DNA from: Litoditis marina
Lineage: Eukaryota > Nematoda > Chromadorea > Rhabditida > Rhabditidae
Length of the DNA: 64,000 nt
NCBI GenBank assembly: GCA_964036275.1
Contig: OZ038436.1
Span: forward strand, 18,813,904-18,877,903
Reading direction: 5' to 3'
The position numbers and the translations under genes are program-made. Every line of letters starts with the position of its first letter. The first letter of the stretch is position 1. The notes below the pieces were generated by a model. The model had not been told where the DNA came from, did not search any database, and saw only the letters and a program-made list of their open reading frames with translations. Shown here piece by piece: positions 1-13,600 of this stretch.

Positions 1-3000
1 CGTGAGTTTATTTTCTCATTCTTGATCAGGTAGATTAGAATTTAAAGGTTTTTATTCAATCCCAGTATTTCGTCTTACATCGTACTCTACTGAATGATCT
101 AAAGTTGAAAATCATTCTTCCATTTCTCTACTCCTATTTCAGTTCGAAAGATACATTTGTCAAGTTCTGGAGCATTGCCAGTCAGAGTTGTTTCTATTCT
201 CTCCTGGACAGCCATTCCGAGGTATTTCCTATGTAAAAGATGCATAATAGTTCGACTATGTCAATCCTCGATATACTAAAACTCAGAGGGTTTCTGAGTA
301 CTAAATTTCCATAATTGCTTCATTCTTATCAGAGTAAAATGGATTTTAATTCTAAAGTTACAAAATGTCGAATGAACGGTTCTCGGTTCCACATCGTCAT
401 GTGTTGACTTGTATACTTATATTTCTAAGCTATTGAGAAAAGAAAAACGACGCAGAACACCCGTTTGTGTACTTGTATCAGCACTGAAGGAAATGAACAC
501 AACTTTACCATTTGTCACTGCTTGATTTACGTCCAATGCAATAATCATTGCAGATCTACTCGTTCTGTCTGTTGAACGACGACAGTTTGATGGTGACGGC
601 CAGCGCTGAATTGGAACTGATGGTGTTCGAGTTGAATTGGCTGGACAGTGAGACTTCAGATGAGGACAAAGAGGACGATGGACCCACTGCGAAGAAGTCC
701 CTGATTCAGGAGACGGACACAGAGGCATTGGGGGATATGCAGAATGTGAGTAAATGAAGATCTGCTGCGCATAGGTTACAAAGTAAATATCCTTTCAGAG
801 CTACAAGATGTTACCATGGCAAAACGGGCTCCTAAGGGCTGGGTTGTAAAAGTAGTTGTCTCAATGAGAAGTACTTCCTTCTATCATAGAAAAGGAGTAG
901 AGTGTGTACAAATAGAAATTTAAGAAATAAAATGTTGAAGTTGGGTGTGCCTAAACTTCTGACAGGTTTCCTGCTAGAAGTTTTGTCAACTTCTGAGGTG
1001 TTTGTTATGGAATTCTTATTCGCGATTCACATTCAACGATTCAACACATGACTTCCCACGTCATATTTATGTCTCATATTGATGCGTTGTATAATTTTCT
1101 ATCAGTGTTCCACTTTCAGCGATATGTGAAAGTGTCTCTACGTGGAAAACTGTTGCGTCAGTGCAAGGGAAGGGCACTGCAGCTGGCTGTTTCGCCAGAT
1201 GGAAAGATTCTCGCCTGCTTGGTGAGCTCTAGCTTTCAAGAATATAATATGTAGTGAATCAGAAATTCAAAAATAATGTATGAATACAAAAAGACAGCCA
1301 AAGAACCCAGAAAATACCAAATTGAAGTCTTCAGCACGTCACTAAAGTATTCGACGGAGTAGTATCGTTGTAGACAAGTTATGAGGTGGTAGGAGAACCG
1401 ATCGGTTATTCTGTTTCAGAAAGCCGAAAATCGTTTGACTTCCATTTCTCATACTCATTGCAGGGTGCCGATAAGCTGATGGACTACTATCGAGTTTTCA
1501 CTGAACAGGAGTCGGCAAAGCGGTTGACGAAGAAGTTGAAGGCTGCCAAGCGAAAGGCTGGAGGAGGGTTCGTGTAGTCAGATTCACTATTAGACGGCCT
1601 ATGTGGCATTTTTAGTTGCTCTCACAATTCAAAGCCGAACACATCTGAAAGACTGAAAGTGTATGCGAATACCCTAAAACTAGCATATAGTCAACTCTTC
1701 GCTGATAGCTGAACCACAAATGTTGTGCTGCGTTTCGAATCAATCAAGGTTAACAACGCCCTCATTTCGATGTTGACTGAGAGACTGAGGCTCACTTTTG
1801 CTCGACGTATGATAGTTTTTCGTGATAATTTTGGTTTGTTACTGTAGAAAAGGCATATATTTCACGACAAAAATGCGATTATATCGTACTTTTCGCTTAG
1901 ACGTGCTCACATCCGGTGATGCTCATGCTCACATTTCTCAGCCCCGTAGGAAACTATTTTACATATGTTTCCAATGTTCCGATTCCAGTGCGATGCCGGG
2001 CGACGTGGAGCCGGCCCAATCTGTTTCCGAAGAGGATGTCAGGAAGGATGTGACCATTCTGATCACTCGGGTCGGAGACTACCGTACCCCCATCAAGATG
2101 AAGTGGATCGATTTCACGCCTGTCGTCAAGCAGACCGAGGGCGACAGTCTCGAGTATACGGTAATTTATATCGTATTCAGGAGTTTCACGAATCTGTTAT
2201 ATAAATCGTATTTGTAAAGTTTGATCAAACGTAGAAGGGTCCAGGAATTTCGAATTTATATTCGAAGTTTTTTTTTAATTTCAACTTCCATTTCCCTATC
2301 ACAGATGGAATTTTGTATGGTGAAAGTGCATAGTTCACCTTGAACACTTTAAAATACAAACGTTTCGGGAAATATCGTAGGCACGTAGCTTTCTCATTCT
2401 CCCATTCAATCATTAAGTTGCTCGGCTTTGTGTTTTCTTATGACATTTTGTTTTCAGGCGTTTGCACTTCTTTCCAACAACACCGTCAACATGATACAAA
2501 TCGGCTGTGAGATGTCATCGAACACGATTACTACGGAAGTCATCAACAACCTAGACAAGGTTAGTGTCCTATCGCTATTCTATTGGTGTATTGTGTGGGC
2601 TCTCAATTGGAAATTGGAACCCCATTCTATAGTTTGAAAATATGAGTATTTACTTCTGTCTGCTAACTACTATTATAAAATATATGAATACCTATTACCT
2701 ACTATATATGAGTGATCATGTCTTCTAACTATTATTATAAAAGATGAAGGATATGAATAAAATTAGTGAAATAGTGAAAATAAAGTTTAAATAAGATCAA
2801 ATAGATACTCTTATCAATATATAAGAGAAAAAAGAAGATTCATTTATAATTCCGTTAAAAGGTAATTAGATCAATTACACCGTTCGGCGGATTTTGGTGG
2901 GAATGACATTGACGACATGTGTTTTCAGTTTGGTCATCGTGAAGATGTGAGAGATCTTTCTATCTCTTCCACCAGCAGCGGCATGGTTTCTGGCGGTGGT

Positions 3001-6000
3001 GACGAGGTAATTGGCTGTTTGAATATTTACTATATTGATTTGTTTGTGTATATTCATTCAAAGAATGTGCCATTCGCTCATCGGAGAAAGAGGACATTAA
3101 TGATTCGTTGTTTACTCTCAAATCCTAGTTTCAAAATATTAAGTAGAAAAAATAGGGTTTTTTCTCGAAGAAACTCTAATAAAAGTTCAATATTGTTGTT
3201 CATGCTACTTCCTTTCTTTCCTGAGTTTGGTTCAAGTCGTCGCCGTCGGTCAATCTTATCTACCAATGTTTGTTCTTTTTCTAGTTGATTGTCTGGAACA
3301 CGCATTCTCTACGAGCGATTTCTTCCCTGAAGGACGACTCAATGAAGGATGTTACTAGTGTTTTATTCGCCACTGGAGATGGTCATGTTCTGGCCGGATC
3401 CAAGGTACCAGTTTCTTTCATTGGAATTAAATTGTTTTCACTTCTGTGGCTTCTCCCAAGTCCCAAGATTTTGATGGATATTGAAGTACAATCAAGTGGA
3501 GACATTTTTTGGAATCTGGTTATGATAGGATCTTCAAAATGTAGAATTTTTGAGTTAGAAAAATAATTTCGAGTTGAGAGTTGTAAATTATCTTCTGATT
3601 TTCCATGTTTTCCATCGAAAGTTCGAAAGTCAACTTTCAGACGGGAGAGCTATTCGTGTGGGAGTTGGGAAGTTGTGAACTTCTGGAAATGCGAAAAGTG
3701 CATGAAGGGGCCATTTGGAGTATCGTTGCGTTGCCAGACAAGAAGGTGAGCGGTCTTCCCTACACACAAACAAGTTCTAGCTTTGACAGGGGTATTGCAA
3801 ATTTGAAAATGGGATATAGTGAGGGTAGCGGATTCAAATGTGGCACACCAGTGTCAGGGTTTTTCAAAGTTCGGAAAACATGAAGATTTTGTGGTTTGGG
3901 AGGGGTTGCGGATGGAAATCAAAAGGATTGACAGAAATGTCCCCCGATCTCGTGCAAAAACATGGTATCTGAATTGAATTGTTTTATCGAGAATGGATTT
4001 ATAGCTCTAACAATCTAACAAAACATGAAAGAGTGTATGAAATTTTCCGACGTTATAACTAGTAATGCTTTGCAGGGTTTCATTACTGCGTCAGCTGACA
4101 AGAAGTTGAAGTTTTGGACTTATGAGCTGGTTTCAGAGGGCACTCGGTAGGTTTATTTTACCAATGTACGATACATGATTTTATTGGAGCAGGTTCGTGT
4201 TTCGTTCGAGTTTATCCTTATGGTTTATTCGTTTTTGCTGCTTCCCTTGGTGGAGTGAGGGATTATGCTGACATTAAAACCAAACTTGCGTTAGCTCTGC
4301 TTATCTATTTGCGACGTGTTTTTCAGCAAGCGTCTGTCTTTCCGTGAAAAACGTGTTCTGGAAACTCCGGACGAGGCTCTGTGCTGTGCGGTTTCTCCCG
4401 ATGGCAAGGTTAGTACTTTGTTCAGTTATCGATAAAAAATCTCTTTCGAAATTTTTCAATTTCAAATAAAGCGTGAGGGCTAACAATTTTGTGTATATCT
4501 GCAACGGAACGGAATATCTAGAAAGTAGGTTTCCTAAAATTTTGATATTCAACAAATTTTTTGAATTCCTCCCTTTTAATTTCGGTAGTGAAAAGTCACC
4601 ACGTGCAAAGTGGGACATATCACATTCATCCCTCTAAATTTCAGATGCTCCCTGCTCACAGTTGCTAATGTTTTCAAGTATACGTGTTTTCAGTTTGTGA
4701 TTGCCGGACTACTGGATAACACGGCCAGTGTGTATTTCCTGGATTCGCTGAAGTTCTTCGTATCTCTCTACGGACACTCGTTGCCTGTCACCTGTGTTAC
4801 CATCAGCCCGGTAAGTACTCGTTTGGCGAAAATCAGGGCAGGCTTTTGTGAAACAAAAAGTCAAGTTTTCATTTTTCAAAGGGAGAGGGTGGTTGTACCC
4901 AGTCTAGAACTATTTTCTGCACGGCCTTGACGAAAGTTTTTGAATAATAATTACGGTAGTTGGACAATATAAGGCAAGTTTACTGCTATTGTAAGAATTA
5001 TACGAATGTCGCAGCAAAGTGCGACACAGGAATGTAAAGGTGCCATTATTTAGGTTCATTTTTCCAGAACAGCAAACTGGTGGTAACTGGCTCGGCGGAC
5101 AAGTCGATCAAGGTGTGGGGTCTGGACTTCGGCGACTGCCACAAGTCTTTCCATGCTCACGATGACGTGTACGTGAGAATTTTGATTATTTGGTTTCAGA
5201 GTTTCAGTATGGTTCTGATTTTCTTGCACACGGTTTTTTTCATTTCCAGTATATGTTTTCCAAGAAAATATGTTTCATCTCGATTGAAGGTGAGAGAGAT
5301 ATGTATATGCCTCGTTTTCCTATGAAACGGGAACTAATTTCGTTCCAGTGTATCGTGCGTAATGTTCTCTCCTTCCGATGAAATGCTGGTTTGGTCTGCA
5401 AGCAGAGATGGTAAAATCAAGCAGTGGGATGCACTGAAGCTGCAGCGAGTTCAGGTGAGATTTCGTTTTGGTTCACGGGGCTGTTTTGATTTTCAGCATT
5501 CAGCTACATAACAATGCCTAGTTAGGTGTTAAGTATAGACATCTTCACTTTTCTAGGTTTGTATGTAAATGTAACGTAATTCTGCTGTACACTATTTGAA
5601 CATGGTCGGTTATTTTGTTTGTTCTCAATTGTTCGGAAGTTTGTATCTCTTGCAGGTGTTGGACCGTCATTCTGCCGAAGTGAGAGCTCTAGCTCAGTCA
5701 GAGTCGGGTAGTCTTATGGTGAGTTTTTAAATTACGCAAAAGTTATAAAAAACAGATGAAACACGATCAGCTTGGAACCGGAAATGACCACACAAGAACT
5801 TTGTAGACCAAGAATCAATCCTCTTGATTATAAAAATCTCATTGTGGTTCTATACTTTTTCCTTATCATACGATGGGCCTTTTCAGAATTCTGGTTTTCC
5901 AATTTTCCATGTATGTATAATGAATATTTATTGTTATTAATATTATTAAATACTACTTTACAGTTCTCCGCTTCACATGACAAGTCGATCAGGTGTTGGG

Positions 6001-8845
6001 AGCTGACAGAGGAAATGATTGTTGTAGAAGAAGAGGAAGAAATGGAAAGGTGAGATATTCAATGTGTGAAATTTGTTCGGAACCAACGTTGGACTAGTTG
6101 GTTCCAACATATTAAATAAAAAACCTAATCGCCAGCTACTACGTAACACTCACGTGGTCATTACACCTTTACCTGTGAAACGGTGTCGATGCACATCGTT
6201 TAGGTGAGTTTCAAACTGAGTGCCTTTGTGAAACATAGTAGTATCGGTATCAACAATTGGTCAATGTTGAAAAATTGTGGGTGGTGTTCTCCGATTACTT
6301 TCCAAACTTTCAATTCTCAAACAAAAGTTCATTGAGTGGAAAGTGGCTCCTACCAGCCTATTCATTTGGTTGTCAATTGTGTTCTCAAGAAAGCAAGATT
6401 TTCTCATACCGCGCACCTTGTCAATTTTGTTAATTTGGCTGTCAATTGTCAACTCTCCCTATATGCGTTGACTGTGCTTGTGTTGCAGGGAACAGGAGTA
6501 CGAGGCTCGTCTGGCAGACGATGACGATGTGGTTCCAGGGGAACAGGGCGATGCCGAGGCCGGTCTGGCCGCAGCCAAGACGACACAGAGCATCATATCG
6601 GTGGGTGTAGAATTATAATAGTAATAATAATAGTGATAATAATAGTGTTTTACGACAACTATTTCAGCCATGTATTACTTTCTTCATAGCATTACATAAC
6701 AACAAATCACATTATCAACCGTGAGCGCGGGAATTTCAATAGAAAAATTTATAGTTAATCTGAACATTACTGAGCACAACGTAAGACCGGGAAGATGAAA
6801 CAGAGTGAGAAGGAACGAATGAAAGGCGGTGAAATAAAGGCTTGAGAGTGCATAGCCATAGGTCAGACTCGGCATCAAGGATGAAACCTGTTTCAATTAG
6901 TATTAGTTTTCAAGTTGGGAGTAGGGTCACACCCGGGGAACGCTTTGGTCATTTTGTTCAAGATTGAATGAAAAAAGTTATTCTGTGCAAGATATGATGA
7001 GAAGGAGTATTTTTTTGTTTGATTTTGCTCGTATTTTGATGTTGCTTTTCTTTTCAGACTGAGAATATCATTGAAGCCGTGGACATTGTTCGGGATGAAC
7101 GCATTCAACGCGAAGCCAATCCTGACGTAAGTTTTCATATGGATTCTTGAAAAACTGAGAATGCCGGTATTTGATTGCCGAAAAGTTCATTGCTAGTTGT
7201 TCTATCTGAGATCTGGCTATCTCACTGAATACTTTGTTCCGTTAGCTGTCAGCACCTGGGGCTGTGTAGCTGATACACTATAGTCATAACAAAAAAAAGT
7301 TCCGAAATAACTTCAACTCAACTGTGATCTGTGAACAACAAAAGTGAGAAGTTCCTATCGTTGTAGTTGAATTCAAGTGTCTTAGTGTCAGCCGTGAACA
7401 ACTGGTGAGAAGTTCCGCTCCAATTGTAGTAATTAAATTCATGTTCTGTTTTTTCTCCAGCACAAGCCACATCCTCTGGTTGGCGCGTACAAGAGTAAAT
7501 CGTTGGACCATTTCCTTCTCGACACCATTGCTCGCTGTCGACCCAGGTGAGAAACATATGTAAATGAAAATACATTTTTCTAACTTTGTTTTCTGTGGTT
7601 GTGTTATTTTATTTTTGGGAAGGATTAGTTCTGAGACGGAAAAATTGTTCCACGAAACGAATTCATGGAGAAGCGATGCTCACAGTCATTTGTGTAGAGA
7701 ATGTTCTGGAACATATTAATGTATTTGCTCTTGTATAATGTTTATTTGCAGTCACGTGGAACGAGCGCTGCTCATGGTCCCCCTCAGCTACGTGGCAGAT
7801 ATTCTGAGTTCCCTCTCATCCTGTGTCCATAAACACTACAAACTGGAATTCGCGTCCAGAATAGCCATTTTCCTAATCAGGTTAGTATGAGACAAAGTGC
7901 CTATTTCTTTAAAAAAAACCGTTCCCTCGTAGTCTGATTTTCTAAATTGCATAAAAAATTAAGAAATCTGGAAAAAGAGCTAAATGATTCATAAAATAAT
8001 AACTCAAAAGTAAAATTACAGAGGAACAGTTTTTTTTTCAATTTGCAAATAGTTTCAATCAATTTCAATTCAATCTTTCAACCACGTGTAACCGCCCGAT
8101 TGGTAGAATTTATGTGCCAAGTGAATACTTTATTTTATTTTCAGGATTCATCACAGCCATGTGATCAACTCGTTGGAGATGTTGCCCATCATTGAGAAGC
8201 TGCGCGTTCAAATGCCAGAGGGCATCAAGGATGTCCGGGTACGCATTCCATGGTTATGAACTGTTAAATAATATTTAAGTATTTCGAAACTCGAAACACA
8301 CATTTTTATCGTCACACTTTGTCCAGGATCTAGCCAATATTTCGAGAATATCTGGAGCTACTCGTTCTAATTAAAATTATATTGATAAAACCCAGGTTCC
8401 AATCCGAGGTCACGTCCTAATGACTTGTGTATCTTTTTCAGGATATTGTTGGAATGAATTTATCTGCTCTCGAGCTTTTGAGAGTCGAGATAGAGGAGGC
8501 ACAGCAAGTGAAACTATTCGCAGACATGAGCCAGGTTGGTCAGATTATCGTATGATATTACAGTGTATGTAATGTGTAATAGTGAACGAACAATACTTCT
8601 TGCGAAACCATCTATCATTTCAACTTCCAATAGTCGTGTTCTGAATAGTTTTATATTTTGGATGTTTTTTGGAAAATTCAGGACGATTCGAGTATGCTCG
8701 TCTGATTTGTGAAATACGTTTCACTTTAATTGAGTTTAATTATTCTCAAATTCTCCGGGGAACATATAAATATCTTCTTTTCTAGGTTGGAAAGAAGAAG
8801 AAATCAAAGAAGGAGAGAAAAGCTGTCATTCGAACGAAGGTTTAA
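1..8845 (+). CDS. WDR3: WDR3/Utp12 WD-repeat protein of the small-subunit processome (5' end outside window)
   Basis: WDR3 (yeast Utp12/Dip2) belongs to the UTP-B module that binds the 5' external spacer of pre-rRNA in the nucleolus. Exons: 143-221, 554-745, 1120-1221, 1464-1573, 1989-2160, 2458-2559, 2929-3006, 3285-3404, 3641-3745, 4076-4146, 4327-4408, 4694-4810, 5068-5168, 5349-5454, 5656-5718, 5964-6049, 6489-6600, 7058-7126, 7461-7546, 7752-7880, 8145-8238, 8442-8534, 8786-8845. The donor-like GTGAGT at base 2 suggests that base 1 ends an upstream exon. About 775 codons are present; roughly 170 N-terminal residues are missing by comparison with human WDR3. Visible family landmarks are [49 protein letters not shown] and SASHDKSIR, then the C-terminal Utp12 helical domain and a Lys-rich tail. 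All joins keep phase. The E4/E5 boundary (1573/1989) is the least certain. Confidence 0.94.
7318..7442 (+). repeat. Two diverged tandem copies of a ~60-bp unit in a WDR3 intron
   Basis: Inside the intron before the exon at 7461, two neighbouring stretches (about 7318-7378 and 7387-7442) share GTGAACAAC, GTGAGAAGTTCC and a TTGTAGT-AATTCA ending in the same order. This is a local direct duplication. No function is implied. Confidence 0.6.
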
Positions 8846-10689
8846 ACATTGAAACATGTTAATATTATAAGAGTATCGTTAGAAAGTGCTGTTTTACACC
8901 GTTGTTTGATTGTACGGTACGGTACCCGTTTTGCTCTTTTGTTGTTATTTTGCCCTAGATTTTGTGTTCCTGTTACGAATTTTGTTGATTGTTGAGATAT
9001 TTTCCGCTTTGTTGATTTTGATCCTTCCCATTAACATGAAGTTATGCGTCGTTTCGTTGTTCTTCTAAATTTGTTCTCCCAAAGCCGCCACCCTAGTTGC
9101 GATCGATTTATCTGCCCTCAGAATAAATGCAGCTGGCTGTCCACTGAATTCATGCACTTTTATTCGCGGAACCTGGTTTTTTTGCCATTAGTGATAACTT
9201 TTTCACTGAAAATGACACCTTTCAATGATTAAAACTAGGAAAGCATTTTTATGGAACTTTTTGTTTTCATCAACCCACCTAGGTTATTTGAAGCAAAGAG
9301 ATCCGAAATTATGAGTTATCGCCAGTATTTATAATGAAAATTGGTAATCTGAGGTTCATCGTATCAAAAGGAAATAGAAAGTTCTGGTTATTATGAAGGG
9401 ATCGATTTGGTTGTTTTAGTCGAGCAAAACAAATAATTGGTTATCCTATTCAAACACGATGTATTGTTCAGATTAAGCGCTATATGCATTTCAATGTTTC
9501 ATGGACGTATGTTTAGGCGGACAGTTTGTTGAAGGTCGTTATTATAAATGATTTTAAAAATTTACTTGTATACGTCCGTGCTTTTCCTCTAGCAACAATG
9601 ATTAAAAAAACATTTGAATATGAAAAAAGGCTCAGAATTCATCTATGATTTATATAATTTATTTCACTAACTGTTATTAGCTATGCATGGGAACATCGAG
9701 ATGGAAAACGTCTAAAAACTACTTTCACATCAATATTGACTCTCAACCCAAGCGCAAAGGTTCGAGAAAGATGTACTTCACTAGTGCTTTTGTATCCTAT
9801 AGTACACAAAGTTGGTTTATGTGTCGTATGTTAAGGACCACGATCGAAATGAAAACTATTTTTCACCTTCAGAGGTGACAAACGGTAGACGTTTCTCACC
9901 ATCGAGAGCAAGGGCAAACACACTTCTTCCACTCAATAGTTGGGAATAATCAATGAGAAGCATAGTTCTGATTTTCAATCTGTCTCAACCAGTTAACTAG
10001 TTAGTTAAAGGCACGAGAAAGCTACCAGATTCAATCAAGTGCTCCCCGCTATTGCCACCCTGTCTGGTTCTAGCTAATTTGCGACCAACTCAACAAAAAC
10101 CGCTTCGAAGTCCTTTTCTTGTTGCTTTTAGGTTTACATCTCGGTTATAGATTTCTGGTAGTAGTATCCATGTTATTTGTTTACTTCTCACATTACTTGA
10201 GTAGGTTACCATTCAATCTGATATTCCATGGGTGGGTAGTGTTTGCTCAAGTTCAAGTGTTGCCACTACATATTTCTTATTTAGTATATGTATTGTGAAT
10301 ATTCTGAAAATCTAGAATAAAACTCAACAATTATTTTGAACCGGTTGACCCCCTTTACAAAAAACAATCAAATGAGCTATTGAGTTTTTCGTTTGTTTGG
10401 AGTGCCACATCTACCAATGTCGAACGTCGCGTGTTGAATCGCCTATAAATTAGCATTTTATGCTCTTTTCTGCTCTTTAATCTTTATTGTTCTCCTCTCT
10501 TGCATAGTGAAATATTGATTCTACCATTCTTAGTGTTCCTTCTTTCCCCTCCCCTTGCCGTTGTCGTAATCTTCCATGATATATTATCTTTTACCTCTTA
10601 TTTTTTTGCTTATTCCTATTATATTTCATATTCTATAACTTCCAGTCTCCCGTCTATCCCCTTTCCCTCGCCCGATGTCGTAATGCACC
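8846..10689. other. Intergenic spacer between WDR3 and the unknown gene
   Basis: About 1.8 kb without a supported exon. An AATAAA at about 9122 could serve WDR3 polyadenylation but is some 277 bases past the stop. The short open frames here have no splice context or family resemblance. A splice-acceptor-like TTCCAG at about 10643 lies 46 bases ahead of the next gene's start and may be a 5'-leader acceptor or a trans-splice site. Confidence 0.6.
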
Positions 10690-13600
10690 ATGATAGTGCT
10701 TGTCTGGTCGCTGGTCTCCTCCGTGGTGGAAGTCGCTCGTCGCCGGCGTCTAGCCGCTTTCCTTCGGAGATTCTTCGACGACCCCGCCAATACGGGCAAT
10801 GTCCTCGTATGCAAGAGGCTCAGGTTCGGGTTGCTCTAATAAAATATTGATAATATTGATATCAATAGTTCTGAAATAATAATACTATTTATGATTATAA
10901 TTTGGTTTTTTCGAGGACCCCGCAAACACGGGAGAAGTGCTCTTCTGCTCAAAGTCGGGTTAGATTCTCTCTAAAAGATGACGGTAGTTGATTTGTAGTT
11001 TGATCTCAATAGAGCGCAAAAATGTGTACATTTTGATGGAAAGTAAGGGAGCAAACTACAAACACAGAAGGGTAGAGCAACACACACTGTATAGTCTCGC
11101 TTTCAGTGAACCATCTAAGATGCCATTTCAGTATCAGTTCGAACCGCGATTCGCCGGACTCCATTTCCCCCAGTGGGCGATTGTCCAGATACACGAGTGA
11201 GCCCCATCTGCATACTCATCGGGTCGTCTACCGGAATGAAAGGGCAGAGGTCACCATGGAGTCTGCCACTGTGAGAATTCTTCCACTTGTTTGATACCAA
11301 CATAAGGAATAAGGAACATAGAACCTCTGAAAAACTTTGGTAGATAACCTTAAATTTTACATCTTAATAGTCAATGTGTCATTTTGGCGTGGTGCACAAC
11401 AGAAAGTTACGTGTACAGTATGCCCATATCAACTTTGGGGTTGGCGGTTATCGGACAATCATTGGTATTATTTCGTTTTTTTTTTAACTTCCACTTCTCT
11501 ATGCTTTTCACACTAGGTTCAGTATAGTATTGTACATCGCAGAGTCTTCATCCAACCGACTGGAGGTTCGTGCCTTCTGTGGATGGTTCTTCTGAGGAGA
11601 GAATCTATTTCATCGCCGTTCCCGTCAGAATTCAGGAGGCAATCGTAGATCAGACGGAACTACCTTCCTGTGCACTCGTGGTCAGTCTATAGGTAGATCT
11701 CACTTATTTCCTTTTCACTATGTCTGTAGTTTGCAACAGTGTGAACATTGAGAGGCCTAAGTAGTATGGCTGTGATTCCCAGATAGTTCCGCACACCGAC
11801 TCAGGTATTTTTTTCGCGTCATTCGGAAATTGTGGTGCGTTAGCAGATCAAACTACACATAACCTATTAGGTGGTTGAAATATGTTATTTACTGTTCATC
11901 ACATTTTCTTCTCCCAGTTCTTATCAACTTTCGGTGTTTCAGTTGGAATCGAACTGTGATCGAGTGGCCTGGCATCGCCTTCAACCGGCCTCTTTGTACT
12001 CCTGCTCCATGGAAAGGTAGAGCTAGAAACACTTGTTATGGAAATTATGAGCCTTAACCCTCTGACATTTCAGTACCTGACTGGTTTTGAACTTCAGCTT
12101 CGTTGTAAAACATACGTATCGATTCACAGTGACTACATTATCAGAATTGAATATTCGACGTTCTAAAACACCTGGATTAGCTGACCCTAGAATCTGGTGT
12201 TGTTACCACTTCTCCTCGATCGGTTTGAAGTATTCTCTCATTTTAACAGTTATTTATTGTTTCAAGGTTGTGTTAATCTGAGTTTAATTGCTTCTAGATT
12301 CGTGGACGTAGTGTTCGCCTTCTCAGAGGGAGCTCTCTTCGAGAACAGTCAACGAGTAGCCGTTGAAACCATTCAAAGTGGGTGAATCAATGAAAACTGT
12401 CGTGAAAAGTAGGAAATTGAGCAGAAACGTTGTCAATTCACAAAATTTTCTTTTATTTTATGAATTTTCTCATGATGAATTATCATCTGGAGCAGTCAGG
12501 AAGTGCGTAAAAGAAATGTTGGATATAACATTTGGAAAACATAATTTCGTAAAGATGGAAACGTCACCCAAGTCAAAACTCATGTTTCTGAAGCAAACTA
12601 TTAACCGTACCATCTTGATGATATATGTTTTTTTCAGCGGTGGGAATTCGTGATAGTCTTCCTGAGGCTGTGAGGGCCTGTTCTTCTCTGAACGGAAGTA
12701 ATCCTCAAATTGCACAGGTGAAGATTGTTTGTTGAACGTAACTTTTAAAAACAACAATAGTTTTTATAGTAGGTCAAAAAATCGGAATTGAGTTTCACAA
12801 CATATCGTTATTGTCTTAGAAAAATTGTAATGTCACTGCCTTTCTCTTATCAAAAAGTAAATCTAGCATAATTTCGAGAGCAACGTAGAGCAATGAGTAT
12901 TGATCGCGTGATGAATAATGTAGTTCGTCGTTATAGCGGGGCGGAAAAACGTTTTCGAGACCTTTTGGAAGTTTTATAGAAGCAAGTATTTATCCAGCCC
13001 ACCTATTTTATGAAATATTTGACGTTGAGGCTTATTATATTATTATTAACAGTATATTAATGTCACATTGTCCATGCTGCAGCGTCCCCTCCCGTTGCTG
13101 GAGCAGTTGTTCTGGGGTGACACCACCGTTCTCGATGCCATCAAACAGAAGTTCACCAGCGAGACAGCGCTCGATTACGGACAGTTCGGCTCCTTACCCA
13201 GGTGAAATTGTAGTTTGATCTGTAAACACAGCAGAAATATGCAGAAAAGGACTCAACACTTTTTGGCCGTAACTCACTTACACGTTGAAGAGCGTGTGAT
13301 GTTCAACAATTTTTTTTAATCATAATCGTATAATCTCATTTTCTGTACCAACTTGGACGTTACAAACAACCCTTTAAAGTGCTTACCTGAAATACTTCCC
13401 TGGGTCGTTATTAGGGTTGTTAATCGAGTTCAAAATTTCGAGTTTTCGAGTTTTGGGAAATTTCGAGTTTTCGAGTTTTCGAGTTTTGAAAAATTTCGAG
13501 TTTTCGAGTTTTCGAGTTTTGGGAAATTTCGAGTTTTCGAGTTTCGAGTTCGACTCAACTCGAAAATTGTCGAGTTTTTTCGAGTCGAGTCGAGTTTTAA

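Noticed and set aside
6605..6655. AT-rich TAATAA microsatellite in a WDR3 intron
   Set aside because: Short simple repeat common in AT-rich introns; no further structure.
11107..11196. An alternative reading of the second exon of the unknown gene that vaguely resembles the sarcoglycan W...LY pattern
   Set aside because: That frame does not stay open into the following exons, whereas the chosen frame (exon 11132-11271) joins in phase with thirteen further exons. The resemblance rests on a few residues.
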